This document shows, piece by piece, positions 1-7,358 of a stretch of 20,979 nt of DNA. The first letter of the stretch is position 1. The number at the start of each line of letters is the position of its first letter. Below the pieces are notes generated by a model. The model was not told where the DNA came from. It did not search any database and saw only the letters and a list, made by a program, of their open reading frames with translations. A program made the position numbers and the translations under genes. Source of the stretch: Bryobacterales bacterium (lineage in GTDB: Bacteria > Cyanobacteriota > Vampirovibrionia > Obscuribacterales > Obscuribacteraceae); NCBI GenBank assembly GCA_903970295.1, contig CAJCHQ010000373.1, forward strand, positions 1 through 20,979. The letters are read 5' to 3'.

Positions 1-34
1 TACACTCTTTCCCTACACGACGCTCTTCCGATCT
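1..34. other. Illumina sequencing adapter contamination
   Basis: The first 34 bases match the 3' part of the universal Illumina P5/TruSeq read-1 adapter, starting TACACTCTTTCCC and ending GCTCTTCCGATCT, with no mismatch to the adapter as I remember it. Genuine genomic sequence therefore begins at about position 35. This marks the left edge as an assembly or contig end where adapter was not trimmed, so nothing should be inferred from the first bases and homology searches should mask them. Confidence 0.97.
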
Positions 35-1112
35 TGTAGAAGAGTCGCGCGCTGGAAGGACAGGGATATCTGCCTAATCTTCTAGAGCGTTTTAACAAGC
101 GAATTTGCATTCAGGTTCGTCCTCCAAACGCTGCAGTGCTACGTGTGCACAGATGGTGCTCACGCAGAATCATTTGCGGCTAACGAAAATCACTCGTCTC
201 TCGGTGTGATGAACAGCAATTGGAAAATTCGATCTGCGTGCCGAAGCGTCATGCAGCAGATGAAGTAACGAAATATTTCCAAGTTGTCTAACCGAAGCAC
301 TGGTGAGAGTTATAGGGAAGCCTTGCGGAGAATTGTGAACAAAAGTGTTAGCCGTAAAGATATGTTGAACGTATCAAAAGCGTTTTCGCCTTCCAAATTC
401 CCTTATAAACGCGCTTGGCAAGTAATTGTCGCCAGCTGGCACGATGGTGAATCGCAGAAATATGTATTAGTAATGCAATCCACTTTGTAACTTCGGCAGC
501 CTGCGAAATGCCAGATTTTGAGAGATGTCAAAGACCCAAAAATAAATTTTCTCAGTGAGTAATTTTGGGGTGATAAAAAAGGCATGCCCCAAATCTAGTG
601 GCACTGATTTATTCTTCGTTTGCTTTCCTTAAGGTTGACTCTCAACGTTTGGCGTGGCTCGCTGATGCATGGAACGCAAGGACTTTCGGGCGGGCGCATT
701 GACACGAAAAAGCAGCATATTTTACAACTTGTCAGTAATTGTGAGGATGTTTGTATTAGCCTTAGCGGCGATTCTGCGCTGGCAGTAAGGGTGGCCTATT
801 GGCATGCCAGGCGGTGTGTATGTCGTCTTCGTCCACCTTCTGTGCGCAAAAAAGTGGTGTCATGATTGGTGCCCGTCTGGTTGCTCCCATCAGTGGAAGC
901 GATGGCTAGCACGATTTGATGTCAAGATCAACTGGCTGCGCTAGGATGTGGACGAGGTTAGCGCGAGCTCAGGTTGTCTACCTGCGATCCCTTCCATGCT
1001 TGGCAGGCATAGCTTTGCGAGCGCAATCCGCTTGAAAACAAAAACTGGACTTGGCGCGTTTATCGCAACTTGGACTTCGCCGTGCTGCGACGAACAATGT
1101 GTTCGTTCTCGT
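35..1112. other. 1.08-kb stretch without a convincing gene
   Basis: I looked at both strands and found only short open frames without ribosome binding sites. The best is a 68-codon frame at 284-490 (+), which begins with TTG, has no purine-rich site upstream and has a stop only a few codons before. Frames at 620-865 (+) and 403-585 (-) have unlikely composition, rich in Cys, Trp and Arg. The stretch looks poorer in GC than the coding DNA to the right. Close to the prfB stop there is a short inverted repeat, ACGAAC at 1090-1095 and GTTCGT at 1101-1106. It lies where a prfB terminator would be but has no T-run on the minus strand. The stretch may be decayed or intergenic DNA at a contig end. 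Confidence 0.6.
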
Positions 1113-2226
1113 CTACTGCTCGGTGCGTGCTTTATATCGCAAGTAGGCTTCTATAAATGGATCCAGATCGCCGTTGAGAACGTTCTCCACGTGTGTTGTT
1201 TCGCACTTAGTGCGAACGTCTTTGACGAGTTTGTCATCCAGCACGTACGAACGAATGGCGTTGCCAAAAGTTGCTTGCACGTTTCCGCCTTTGAGCTTGG
1301 CAAGCTCTTCTTCGCGCTCAGCTTGTTTCAGCGCCAGCAGTTTGGAGCGCAGTAATTCGAGAGCGAGAGCTTTGTTCTGCAGTTGGCTGCGCTCCTGCTG
1401 GCACTTGACCGTGATGCCGGTAGGTTTGTGCACGACTCGCACGGCTGACTCAACTTTGTTGACGTTCTGACCGCCGGCACCGCCTGCCCGCATGGTATCC
1501 CACTCGAGGTCATCTTCCTTGAGCTCAATCAGCACATCGATGTCATCCATAATCGGGCTGACTTCAACCGCGGCAAAACTTGTTTGTCTGGAGTCATTGC
1601 CCTGTTTAAAGGGCGATTTGCGCACCAATCTATGAACACCCTTCTCGCAAGCGAGGTAACCGTAAGCGTAGGAGCCATCCACTTTGAAAGTGGCTGACTT
1701 GATGCCCGCTTCTTCTCCGGGTGACTGGTCGATCAACTCTGTTTTGTAATCGTGTTCCTGACACCAGCGCAGGTACATGCGCAGCATCATCTCTGCCCAG
1801 TCCTGGGCGTCGGTGCCGCCAGCGCCAGCGTTGATCGTCACAATCGCCGACGATTCATCATATTCGCCAGAAAGAAGGCGCTTGAATTCGAAGCGCTCCA
1901 GTTCGTTGTTGAGCCGTTTGCTGCCAGTGTCGACTTCGGCGGCAATCGATTCATCGCCTTCTTCCAGCCCCACTTGAACGAGCACGTCCAAGTCGCTAAT
2001 CGCGTTGGTCCAGGTATCAAATTGCTTGATCTGGCTGTCTAAGCGGGCCATGCGCTGATTGATCTTTTTTGCGTTGTCTTGATCGTTCCAGAAATCTGGA
2101 ACCTCAGTCTCTTTATAGAGCTCTGCGTATTCTCTTCTCAGACGATCCGGGTCAAAGAAATTCGCTGACTTTCGCCAAGCGCTCCCGCAGAGACTCGACT
2201 TCTCGCTTCAATTCAGACAACATCAT
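1113..2226 (-). CDS. prfB: Peptide chain release factor 2 (RF2), with programmed +1 frameshift
   Basis: RF2 recognises UGA and UAA stop codons in the ribosomal A site and triggers release of the finished peptide. Translation starts at an ATG pair (2226-2221) after a GAGGG site at 2239-2235. Frame one gives 24 residues ending FL, then an in-frame TGA (2154-2152). Reading resumes in the +1 frame at GAC (2153-2151), giving about 370 residues in all, close to the usual 365. The codon-recognition tripeptide SPF lies near residues 204-206 and the catalytic GGQ near 251-253, both at the E. coli positions. The long post-frameshift frame alone would give a 312-residue protein starting MARLDSQ, which lacks the N-terminal helices, so that start is wrong. 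Gene finders will truncate it unless the frameshift is joined. RF2 level should be autoregulated through this shift. Confidence 0.96.
2151..2160 (-). promoter_or_regulatory. prfB programmed +1 frameshift site
   Basis: On the minus strand the bases read TTT CTT TGA C. CTT TGA C is the conserved RF2 slip site: at low RF2 the ribosome pauses on TGA, the peptidyl-tRNA slips from CTT to TTT, and reading continues with GAC. The stop is codon 25, as expected for this family. The AGGGGG-like Shine-Dalgarno stimulator that normally sits three bases before CTT in E. coli is not visible here; the bases there read GCGAATTT, and the nearest GGAG is about 25 bases upstream. Confidence 0.95.
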
Positions 2227-2277
2227 TTGGAATACCCTCGCTCGCGTTTATGCCCTCGATGGGCTTAGCGAGTCGAT

Positions 2278-2283
2278 ATTATA
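2278..2283 (-). promoter_or_regulatory. Probable -10 box of the prfB promoter
   Basis: The minus strand reads a perfect TATAAT at 2283-2278, about 50 bases before the prfB ATG, which would give a leader of roughly 45 bases. I see no good -35 match at 16-18 bases upstream, so the call rests on the -10 and its position. A 6-bp inverted repeat (2267-2272 with 2237-2242) lies in the presumed leader, its second arm running into the prfB ribosome binding site. Confidence 0.45.
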
Positions 2284-2330
2284 GCGGCTTCTGCTAGAAA
2301 CCGGATTGTCGTGATGTTATCGTCTATGGC

Positions 2331-2609
2331 TTACTGACCGGGAGATGCTTGCGGGGACATCGAGCCCACATTGCCAGTGCCGCCGATATTGGCATCAAGC
2401 TTGCTCGGAATCACCTTCTCGTCTTGTACAGGCGCGACGTGGTGAGTTCTAGTTTTGGACACTTGCCCCTGATAGACGGCGGCATTTTTGACTTGGATAG
2501 TCGAAGGAGCTGAAGTCTTGCGGACGGTCGTGACGCTGGTCTGGTCGGCAAGTGCTGCGGTGGCCGCGGCTATCGTCAGGAAAAGCGCAATTGATGCTGG
2601 TTTGGTCAT
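2331..2609 (-). CDS. Small secreted protein of unknown function
   Basis: The gene encodes 92 residues. The first 21 form a typical Sec signal peptide: a Lys near the N-terminus, a hydrophobic alanine-rich core and an ALA-D cleavage site. The mature part of about 70 residues is polar, low in complexity and rich in Thr, Ser, Val and Gln (TSVTTVRKTSAPS near the start), with no cysteines and no recognisable domain. It may be a periplasmic or surface-exposed, largely unstructured protein. The ribosome binding site is weak (TAGGC). It sits upstream of prfB on the same strand, but the gap of about 100 bases contains the prfB -10 box, so the two need not be co-transcribed. The signal peptide is the main reason to believe the gene. 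Confidence 0.65.
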   Translation of the reverse strand: MTKPASIALFLTIAAATAALADQTSVTTVRKTSAPSTIQVKNAAVYQGQVSKTRTHHVAPVQDEKVIPSKLDANIGGTGNVGSMSPQASPGQ

Positions 2610-2835
2610 GGTTGGTAGTGCCTATAGAAGTTGATTATTATTAGATTGGTTGACTGACCTGAGGAGTCTAACTTCGGTTCCGAATGCCCAGCATGGGTCA
2701 GAGCGAGACATCGCACAACTCGCTCGCTCGGATGTACCGAGGGGTTTAGCACTTTGCGAGAGTGAAAGTTATTAGGTTGTGCGCAGAGCAATAAAGTCAT
2801 GAAGTGGACGTCGTTACTGGTGCGGACGAGGTGGC

Positions 2836-3570
2836 CTACTGAGTTGATTTTAGGTCGTCTGGTTCGTGCGGCAGTAGTGATGACACGTTTATTCTCATGT
2901 AATCGATAAACTCTTGGGGTGTCATGTATTTTCTCAGAAAGTCCCATGAGTGAGGTCCCCACTGTGGTTCCGGGGCGACACGAGGTTGAATCCAGAACAT
3001 TCTGGCGAGCCAACCTGGCATCCATCGCGAAGCATCTCTCAGTTCTGTTCGTTGTGTGCGATTCAGATCACTTTTCGCTTTCGCGAACCGTTCCTCGCTG
3101 CGATGCTCTTCTGGCAAACTCTTCATGGCTCGGACGAATACCCCTACGTGACTATTTTCGAATTTTTTCGACAATTGATTCGACGATTTTAGATGAACTC
3201 GGACGATGCCATAATCTGAGGACTCACAGCGAAAAGAAGTGGAAGAGCCGGCGGCGATCACGGTCGGCTCCCCATTAGAGTCTCCGCTGATTTTCAACGC
3301 TACTGCCGCATCTTTGCCATGCAGCAGAAGGACATCCTTGCCAAATGCTTTTGTTTTTGCCAGAACGATTTGTGCGAGTGTCGGCATTGCGTCTGTCATT
3401 TTCATGAAAAGTCCTCTGGCCACGCGATAAATAAATTGCTGCCGGATCAATCTGTAAATTGCTGAATCGACCGCTTTTCGTGGTCCATACCCTAGCAATT
3501 CTCGCGTTGCAAACGGCTGCCCGTCCGGCATGTCAGAAATGTGTTTTCTTATTTTTGAGGTGATCCACAT
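2836..3570 (-). CDS. AbiEi/DUF6088-like antitoxin-type transcriptional regulator (solitary)
   Basis: This 244-residue protein resembles the DUF6088/AbiEi antitoxin family. Residues 1-57 look like the N-terminal winged-helix part, with the family pattern 'R-AVDSAIYRLIRQQFIYRVARGLF' split here as AVDSAIYRL (33-41) and ARGLF (51-55). Residues 60-150 match the second domain, which in the family follows with a Pro-rich link, a conserved small-residue motif (GKDAAVALKISG) and a beta-rich part. AbiEi proteins repress their own operon and counteract AbiEii nucleotidyltransferase toxins. The ATG at 3570 has a perfect AGGAGG at 3584-3579 with 8-base spacing; an upstream ATG at 3627 is in frame but its extra codons run through a 12-bp inverted repeat, so I reject it. 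No AbiEii toxin gene is next to it: downstream is a small secreted protein, upstream a divergent phosphoesterase. Codon use seems more AT-rich than the genes to the right, which may mean transfer. Confidence 0.75.
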   Translation of the reverse strand: MWITSKIRKHISDMPDGQPFATRELLGYGPRKAVDSAIYRLIRQQFIYRVARGLFMKMTDAMPTLAQIVLAKTKAFGKDVLLLHGKDAAVALKISGDSNGEPTVIAAGSSTSFRCESSDYGIVRVHLKSSNQLSKKFENSHVGVFVRAMKSLPEEHRSEERFAKAKSDLNRTQRTELRDASRWMPGWLARMFWIQPRVAPEPQWGPHSWDFLRKYMTPQEFIDYMRINVSSLLPHEPDDLKSTQ

Positions 3571-3591
3571 GTCAATTTCCTCCTCGGGGTA

Positions 3592-3621
3592 GCGAAGGAA
3601 AAACGCGCATTTTTCCTTCGC
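3592..3621 (-). promoter_or_regulatory. Perfect 12-bp inverted repeat, candidate operator of the AbiEi-like gene
   Basis: GCGAAGGAAAAA at 3592-3603 and its exact reverse complement at 3610-3621 are separated by 6 bases (CGCGCA). The repeat ends 8 bases before the AGGAGG of the regulator gene. AbiEi-type antitoxins are known to bind inverted repeats in their own promoter region, so this is the obvious autoregulatory site. It could instead act as an mRNA hairpin just upstream of the ribosome binding site, or both. Confidence 0.55.
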
Positions 3622-4102
3622 AGTCAAACCTGTTTCGACTGCAGGGTTCCAACAGGTAAAACGATCCGAAAAACGAAAAAGTTCAATTTCGCTCGCGCTT
3701 TTCTGACAGCAATTTCGGTCACGCTCTACCGTGTGTTACTAATTGTCATGAGGTTAAGCGATTGTATGTTGACGCTGGCCAATCGTGGAGCTGGCAGCGC
3801 TTCACCAACGGTGATCGGACACCGATATCAAACTCTGGCCAGGGCTGTTCCAAATCTTCTCCAGGCGCCAGGGAAGATCAAGTTGCTTTTGGCAGTTGTC
3901 AGAAACTATGGTGAGGTTCTTAAACCTCTGACTTCATAACTTCTTCTAACCCAAAAATCTCACTAAACACAGATTACACCAGCCAGTCACTCTTCCCCGA
4001 AGGGGCAGTGGCTGTCTTGCCTTCACCACCCTGTGCTGGCTGGCTCGTATTGAAGCGTGCAGCTCGCTCAACCTTCAACAACAGGCTGATAGGAGATATC
4101 CC
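3622..4102. other. Divergent intergenic region between the AbiEi-like gene and the phosphoesterase
   Basis: About 480 bases separate the two divergent starts. The left part is AT-rich with T/A runs and presumably holds the promoter of the regulator. A 68-codon frame at 3733-3939 (+) has no ribosome binding site and unconvincing composition, so I do not call it. The right part (3979-4043) holds nested inverted repeats, described separately. An AGGAG at 4091-4095 serves the phosphoesterase. Confidence 0.6.
3984..4014 (+). promoter_or_regulatory. Hairpin in the leader of the phosphoesterase gene
   Basis: CAGTCACT (3984-3991) pairs with AGTGGCTG (4007-4014) with one wobble, and inside it CCCC (3995-3998) pairs with GGGG (4002-4005) around a GAA loop. 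No T-run follows, so it is not a typical terminator. A competing long-range pairing exists: CCAGCCAG at 3979-3986 is the reverse complement of CTGGCTGG at 4036-4043 and overlaps the first arm by three bases. The two folds cannot both form fully. This could be a leader switch, a stability element, or an extragenic palindrome. Confidence 0.4.
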
Positions 4103-5536
4103 ATGGCCACGATTGAACACGTTGTCGTCTTGATGATGGAAAACCGCTCGTTCGACCACATTTTCGGCTTCCGCCGCGGTGTCAAAGGTCTGACCGGAAC
4201 GGAATTCAACCTGCCCGACCCCACTCATCCTGAGTCTGCGTCCAATGCCAGAGTCGTCGTCGACGATAAGGCACCGTATGCGGTACTGGCTGGACGTGGT
4301 CCCGGACATTCGGTAAATGCAACCAATACGCAGCTCTTCGGCAACAAGCTGGGACCGACCGGATCGCATCCGGCTGTGAACAATGGCTTCGTCGTCAACT
4401 ACCTGAGCGAGCTGCGTGCCGATCACGTTCAGCAACCGACAGCCGCCGACGTCCAGGTCGTCATGCAGTCTTTCGCTCCCGGCGTGCTGCCGTCGATCGA
4501 AGCCCTCGCCGATCACTTCGTGCTCTGCGACAACTGGTTTGCCGATGTGCCCGGCCCGACCCAGCCGAATCGTTTTTACATGCACGCTGCTACCTCGGAC
4601 GGTTTTGCTCTCAACACCTGGCAGCGCGTTCTCGATGTGCCGACGATTTACAACCGCTTCGCCGACGCCGGCAAGTCCTGGGCTGTCTATTCGATCGACG
4701 TCAACGAGGTCCTGGAATTCTCGCAAGTGAGCACGGATGCGGCGAACTTCAAGCCGTACGAGACGAATTTCCAGGCGGACGCCGCGAGCGGGAATCTGCC
4801 CACCTACTCGTTCATCGTGCCGCGTTTCCTCAATTCGAAGACCACAGCCGGTGTCGGCAACGGCATGGCCAACTCGCAGCATGCACCGCAAGACGCGCGC
4901 TACGGGGACAACTTCATCGCCGATGTCTACGAAGCCGTGCGTGCCGGTGCAAATTGGGACAAGACCTTGCTGGTCGTCTTGTACGACGAGCACGGTGGCT
5001 TCTATGACCATGTCGTGCCGCCGTCTCACAATATCCCCAACCCCGACGGCAAGACGTCGCCCTCGGCTGGTGACCCATCCTACGCTCCGAAATTCGGTTT
5101 CGACCGTCTCGGCGTGCGGGTGCCAGCCTTGATCGTCTCGCCCTGGGTGCAAGCCGGCATCGTCGATTCCACGCAGTATCAGCACACTTCCGTGCTGGCG
5201 ACGATGAAGAAAATGTTCGGTCTCGCGGACTTTCTCACGGCTCGAGACCGGAGCGCAAACGACTTCGGCGGTCTGCTCAATCTGACCGCACCCAGGACCG
5301 ATGCGCCTCTTACACTGCCGCGGGTGCCTCTGCCTGCGGTGACTGCGACATCGCTGAATGATCCCAATCATCCGGCAAACTTACCACTGGACGACACCCA
5401 GCTCGACACGCTGGTCAATGTCTATCATCTGACGAAGGGCTCACAGCCTGGATCTCTTGCCGATCTGCCCAAGACACAAGGGGAAGCTCACGATTTCATC
5501 GTGAACAGCCAAAACCGGCATTTCGGTCTGACATAA
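4103..5536 (+). CDS. Phosphoesterase family protein (phospholipase C / acid phosphatase type)
   Basis: The 477-residue product belongs to the phosphoesterase family PF04185, which includes bacterial phospholipases C and the AcpA acid phosphatases; these cleave phosphodiester or phosphomonoester bonds with metal help. The N-terminal signature ENRSFDH is at residues 13-19, immediately after a beta strand (HVVVLMM). Further family blocks are DNWFADVPGPTQPNRFYMH starting near D143 and YDEHGGFYDHV starting near Y294, which contribute metal and substrate ligands in the family. The start has AGGAG with 7-base spacing. Unlike typical secreted family members there is no Tat or Sec signal: the protein begins right at the catalytic core, which suggests a cytosolic enzyme or another export route. 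Substrate cannot be deduced. The glycosidase gene follows 192 bases downstream on the same strand. Confidence 0.9.
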   Translation: MATIEHVVVLMMENRSFDHIFGFRRGVKGLTGTEFNLPDPTHPESASNARVVVDDKAPYAVLAGRGPGHSVNATNTQLFGNKLGPTGSHPAVNNGFVVNYLSELRADHVQQPTAADVQVVMQSFAPGVLPSIEALADHFVLCDNWFADVPGPTQPNRFYMHAATSDGFALNTWQRVLDVPTIYNRFADAGKSWAVYSIDVNEVLEFSQVSTDAANFKPYETNFQADAASGNLPTYSFIVPRFLNSKTTAGVGNGMANSQHAPQDARYGDNFIADVYEAVRAGANWDKTLLVVLYDEHGGFYDHVVPPSHNIPNPDGKTSPSAGDPSYAPKFGFDRLGVRVPALIVSPWVQAGIVDSTQYQHTSVLATMKKMFGLADFLTARDRSANDFGGLLNLTAPRTDAPLTLPRVPLPAVTATSLNDPNHPANLPLDDTQLDTLVNVYHLTKGSQPGSLADLPKTQGEAHDFIVNSQNRHFGLT

Positions 5537-5542
5537 AGCTGG

Positions 5543-5577
5543 CTCGATCGAGTCTGAGCCGCATCATTCGTGCGGCT
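5543..5577 (+). other. Palindrome and small hairpin after the phosphoesterase gene
   Basis: Just after the stop are a 10-bp palindrome CTCGATCGAG (5543-5552) and a 7-bp stem, AGCCGCA (5557-5563) with TGCGGCT (5571-5577), loop 7. There is no T-run, so this may be an mRNA end-stabilising structure or a weak pausing site rather than an intrinsic terminator. The downstream glycosidase could still be read through. Confidence 0.35.
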
Positions 5578-5728
5578 TCGGCTTGCGCTTTGGCGGCGAT
5601 GAGATAGGTGCCAAGCAATTGGTGCCTGTTCTCGTCGCCGCGAAATGCGCTCTTGCTAGTGCCGAGAAATAAACAAAAACCGTTCAAGTAAGCCACCGAG
5701 AAAGGGGCTGGACCACAGGAGTTCTACC

Positions 5729-7150
5729 ATGGATCGTTCCAAGCAAACCAAGATCCGCAAGCAAGACTTGCATGAAAATGAGTTGATGCTCACTGCCGTT
5801 GGCAGAGCCACATTCGAATGGTTCCGCCGCCGGCAGAACCCCGATACGGGGTTGATCTTCGACCGCGGACCGCGAGCGGCGCCTGCCACCATAGCTGGTG
5901 TCGGCTTCGGGTTGACCATCTACCCGATCGCTGTCCACCGCGGTTGGATCAAGCGTGCCGACGCGGTCAATTACGCGCTCAAGGTCTTGCGCGTGCTGGC
6001 CAACGCCAAACAAGGTCCGGATGCCGAAGGCTGCAGCGGCTACAAGGGCTATTTTTACCACTTCCTCGACCCCAAGACGGGCTTGCGGGCACGAGCTCCC
6101 GAATTTTGGGACTCGGAGCTCTCGAGCATCGACACGGGACTTTTGATGGCCGGTGTGCGCTTTGCCGCGACATATTTCGATCAATCGACCGCCGACGAAC
6201 GCGAAATCCGCGTGCTCAGCGATCGCCTGTACGAGGGTGTCGAGTGGACCTGGCTGTTGACGCCGGACGGCGCCATCGGCCACGGATGGACTCCGGAGCA
6301 GGGAATGATTCCCAATGCCTATCGGGGTTACAGCGAAGCTTTGCTTCTCTATTTGATGGCTCTGGGATCGACCAGTCATCCGATTCCGGACGCATCGTGG
6401 CAAATTGTCACCGGCAATCCGACGATCGAAAAGGGTTACGGCAAGCGCTATGTCTCGATGCCGGGCACACCTCTTTTCTGCTACCAGTATCCGCATTGCT
6501 GGGTGGATTTCCGCGGCATTCGTGATGCGCTCAATCGCAGCTTGCGAATCGACTGGTTCGAGAACAGCAAGCGGGCGACACGAGCGCAGCATATTTATGC
6601 CTGTCAAAATCCGCAGGGCTTTCGTGCCTACAGTGACCTCGATTGGGGGCTGACGGCGTCCGACGGTCCCGGATCGCGAGCGGCCAATATCTATCACGCC
6701 GTCACCAGAGCTTTTTATGGCGCTCCGCACGAGCGGCCGGCCCATAAGACTCTCATCAAGTCGATCAACGGGCAGCAACGCGAATTTCGCTCTTACAGCG
6801 AAAGGGGCGCTCCGCACGGCTTCGACGATGGCACGATAGCGCCGACGGCAGCAATCGGTTCTTTGCCGATGACGCCGGATCTGGTCTTGCCGACGATGCG
6901 CCACTGGCTGTTGACTCGGCCGGAGCTGTTTTCGGATGAAGGCTTCACCGATGCTTTCAACCCCACCTTCGAACCCTCTCAACCGTCCGGTTGGGTCGAT
7001 CCGGAGCGTGTGGCAATCGATCAGGGGCCCATCGGAATCATGATTGAAAACTATCGCAGCGGCTTTTGCTGGAAAGTCATGCACCGAGATCCGGCCCTGA
7101 GACAAGCTCTCACGCGGGCTGGCTTCACGGGTGGATGGCTCGGCGGCTAA
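5729..7150 (+). CDS. Glucoamylase-family / GH144-like glycoside hydrolase
   Basis: The 473-residue protein resembles the 'glycoamylase' family (COG5368, PF10091), whose characterised bacterial members include GH144 endo-beta-1,2-glucanases with an (alpha/alpha)6 barrel. Supporting blocks are FWDSELSSIDTG (about 126-137, E130 and D135 being candidates for acidic active-site residues), the CYQYPHCWVDFRG segment near the middle, and the family hallmark DQGPIGIMIENYRSG from D431 near the C-terminus. The length matches a single barrel with no accessory domain. The start is an ATG with AGGAG upstream (8 bases). No signal peptide is visible, so action on a cytosolic or periplasm-independent oligosaccharide, or non-classical export, must be assumed. 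It follows the phosphoesterase in the same direction and ends in a strong terminator. Family assignment is firm, substrate is inference. Confidence 0.85.
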   Translation: MDRSKQTKIRKQDLHENELMLTAVGRATFEWFRRRQNPDTGLIFDRGPRAAPATIAGVGFGLTIYPIAVHRGWIKRADAVNYALKVLRVLANAKQGPDAEGCSGYKGYFYHFLDPKTGLRARAPEFWDSELSSIDTGLLMAGVRFAATYFDQSTADEREIRVLSDRLYEGVEWTWLLTPDGAIGHGWTPEQGMIPNAYRGYSEALLLYLMALGSTSHPIPDASWQIVTGNPTIEKGYGKRYVSMPGTPLFCYQYPHCWVDFRGIRDALNRSLRIDWFENSKRATRAQHIYACQNPQGFRAYSDLDWGLTASDGPGSRAANIYHAVTRAFYGAPHERPAHKTLIKSINGQQREFRSYSERGAPHGFDDGTIAPTAAIGSLPMTPDLVLPTMRHWLLTRPELFSDEGFTDAFNPTFEPSQPSGWVDPERVAIDQGPIGIMIENYRSGFCWKVMHRDPALRQALTRAGFTGGWLGG

Positions 7151-7165
7151 AGGCCAATTCCACTA

Positions 7166-7204
7166 AACGCGGCCGGTTCTAACCAGCTGGTCGCGTTTTT
7201 TTTT
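7166..7204 (+). terminator. Intrinsic terminator after the glycosidase gene
   Basis: A 13-bp stem (5' arm 7166-7178, loop CTAACC 7179-7184, 3' arm 7185-7197), with only G-T wobbles as imperfections, runs into a stretch of nine or so T. It starts 15 bases after the stop of the glycosidase gene and closes the phosphoesterase-glycosidase unit. Confidence 0.92.
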
Positions 7205-7234
7205 GTCCTACAAATGCCGAAAAAAATCAATTTA

Positions 7235-7309
7235 GGCAGCTTTGGTTAGGCGATCTCCCAGTTGTTTTAGAGTTTACGAGGACAAAAACTTACAGTCCGG
7301 CAGCTTTGG
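7235..7309. repeat. 11-bp direct repeat in the intergenic region
   Basis: GGCAGCTTTGG occurs at 7235-7245 and again at 7299-7309, 64 bases apart. Both copies lie between the glycosidase terminator and the end of the convergent secreted-protein gene. No function is evident; chance is possible. Confidence 0.3.
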
Positions 7310-7358
7310 ATGTTTCATGACTGCTTGGCGGCTATGAGTGGACATTGAAGTCCCTTCT

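Noticed and set aside
284..490. 68-codon frame on the plus strand
   Set aside because: It starts with TTG, has no ribosome binding site, an upstream stop lies close, and I recognise no family. It could be revisited if conserved.
620..865. 81-codon frame on the plus strand
   Set aside because: Non-ATG start with no purine-rich site and a Cys/Trp/Arg-rich composition typical of non-coding DNA.
1090..1106. Inverted repeat as a prfB terminator
   Set aside because: The stem is only 6 bp and the minus strand has no T-run after it, so it is noted only as a possible weak structure.
2836..3627. Longer start (ATG at 3627) for the AbiEi-like protein
   Set aside because: The 19 extra codons run through the 12-bp inverted repeat and the AGGAGG of the better start at 3570.
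3733..3939. 68-codon frame between the AbiEi-like gene and the phosphoesterase
   Set aside because: No ribosome binding site, and composition is not protein-like.
3974..5371. Long 465-codon frame antisense to the phosphoesterase
   Set aside because: It is the mirror of a well-supported gene with clear catalytic motifs; the antisense protein is His/Arg/Val-rich without any motif.
5684..7105. Long 473-codon frame antisense to the glycosidase
   Set aside because: Shadow of a recognised enzyme caused by GC-biased codon use; no family features and no ribosome binding site.
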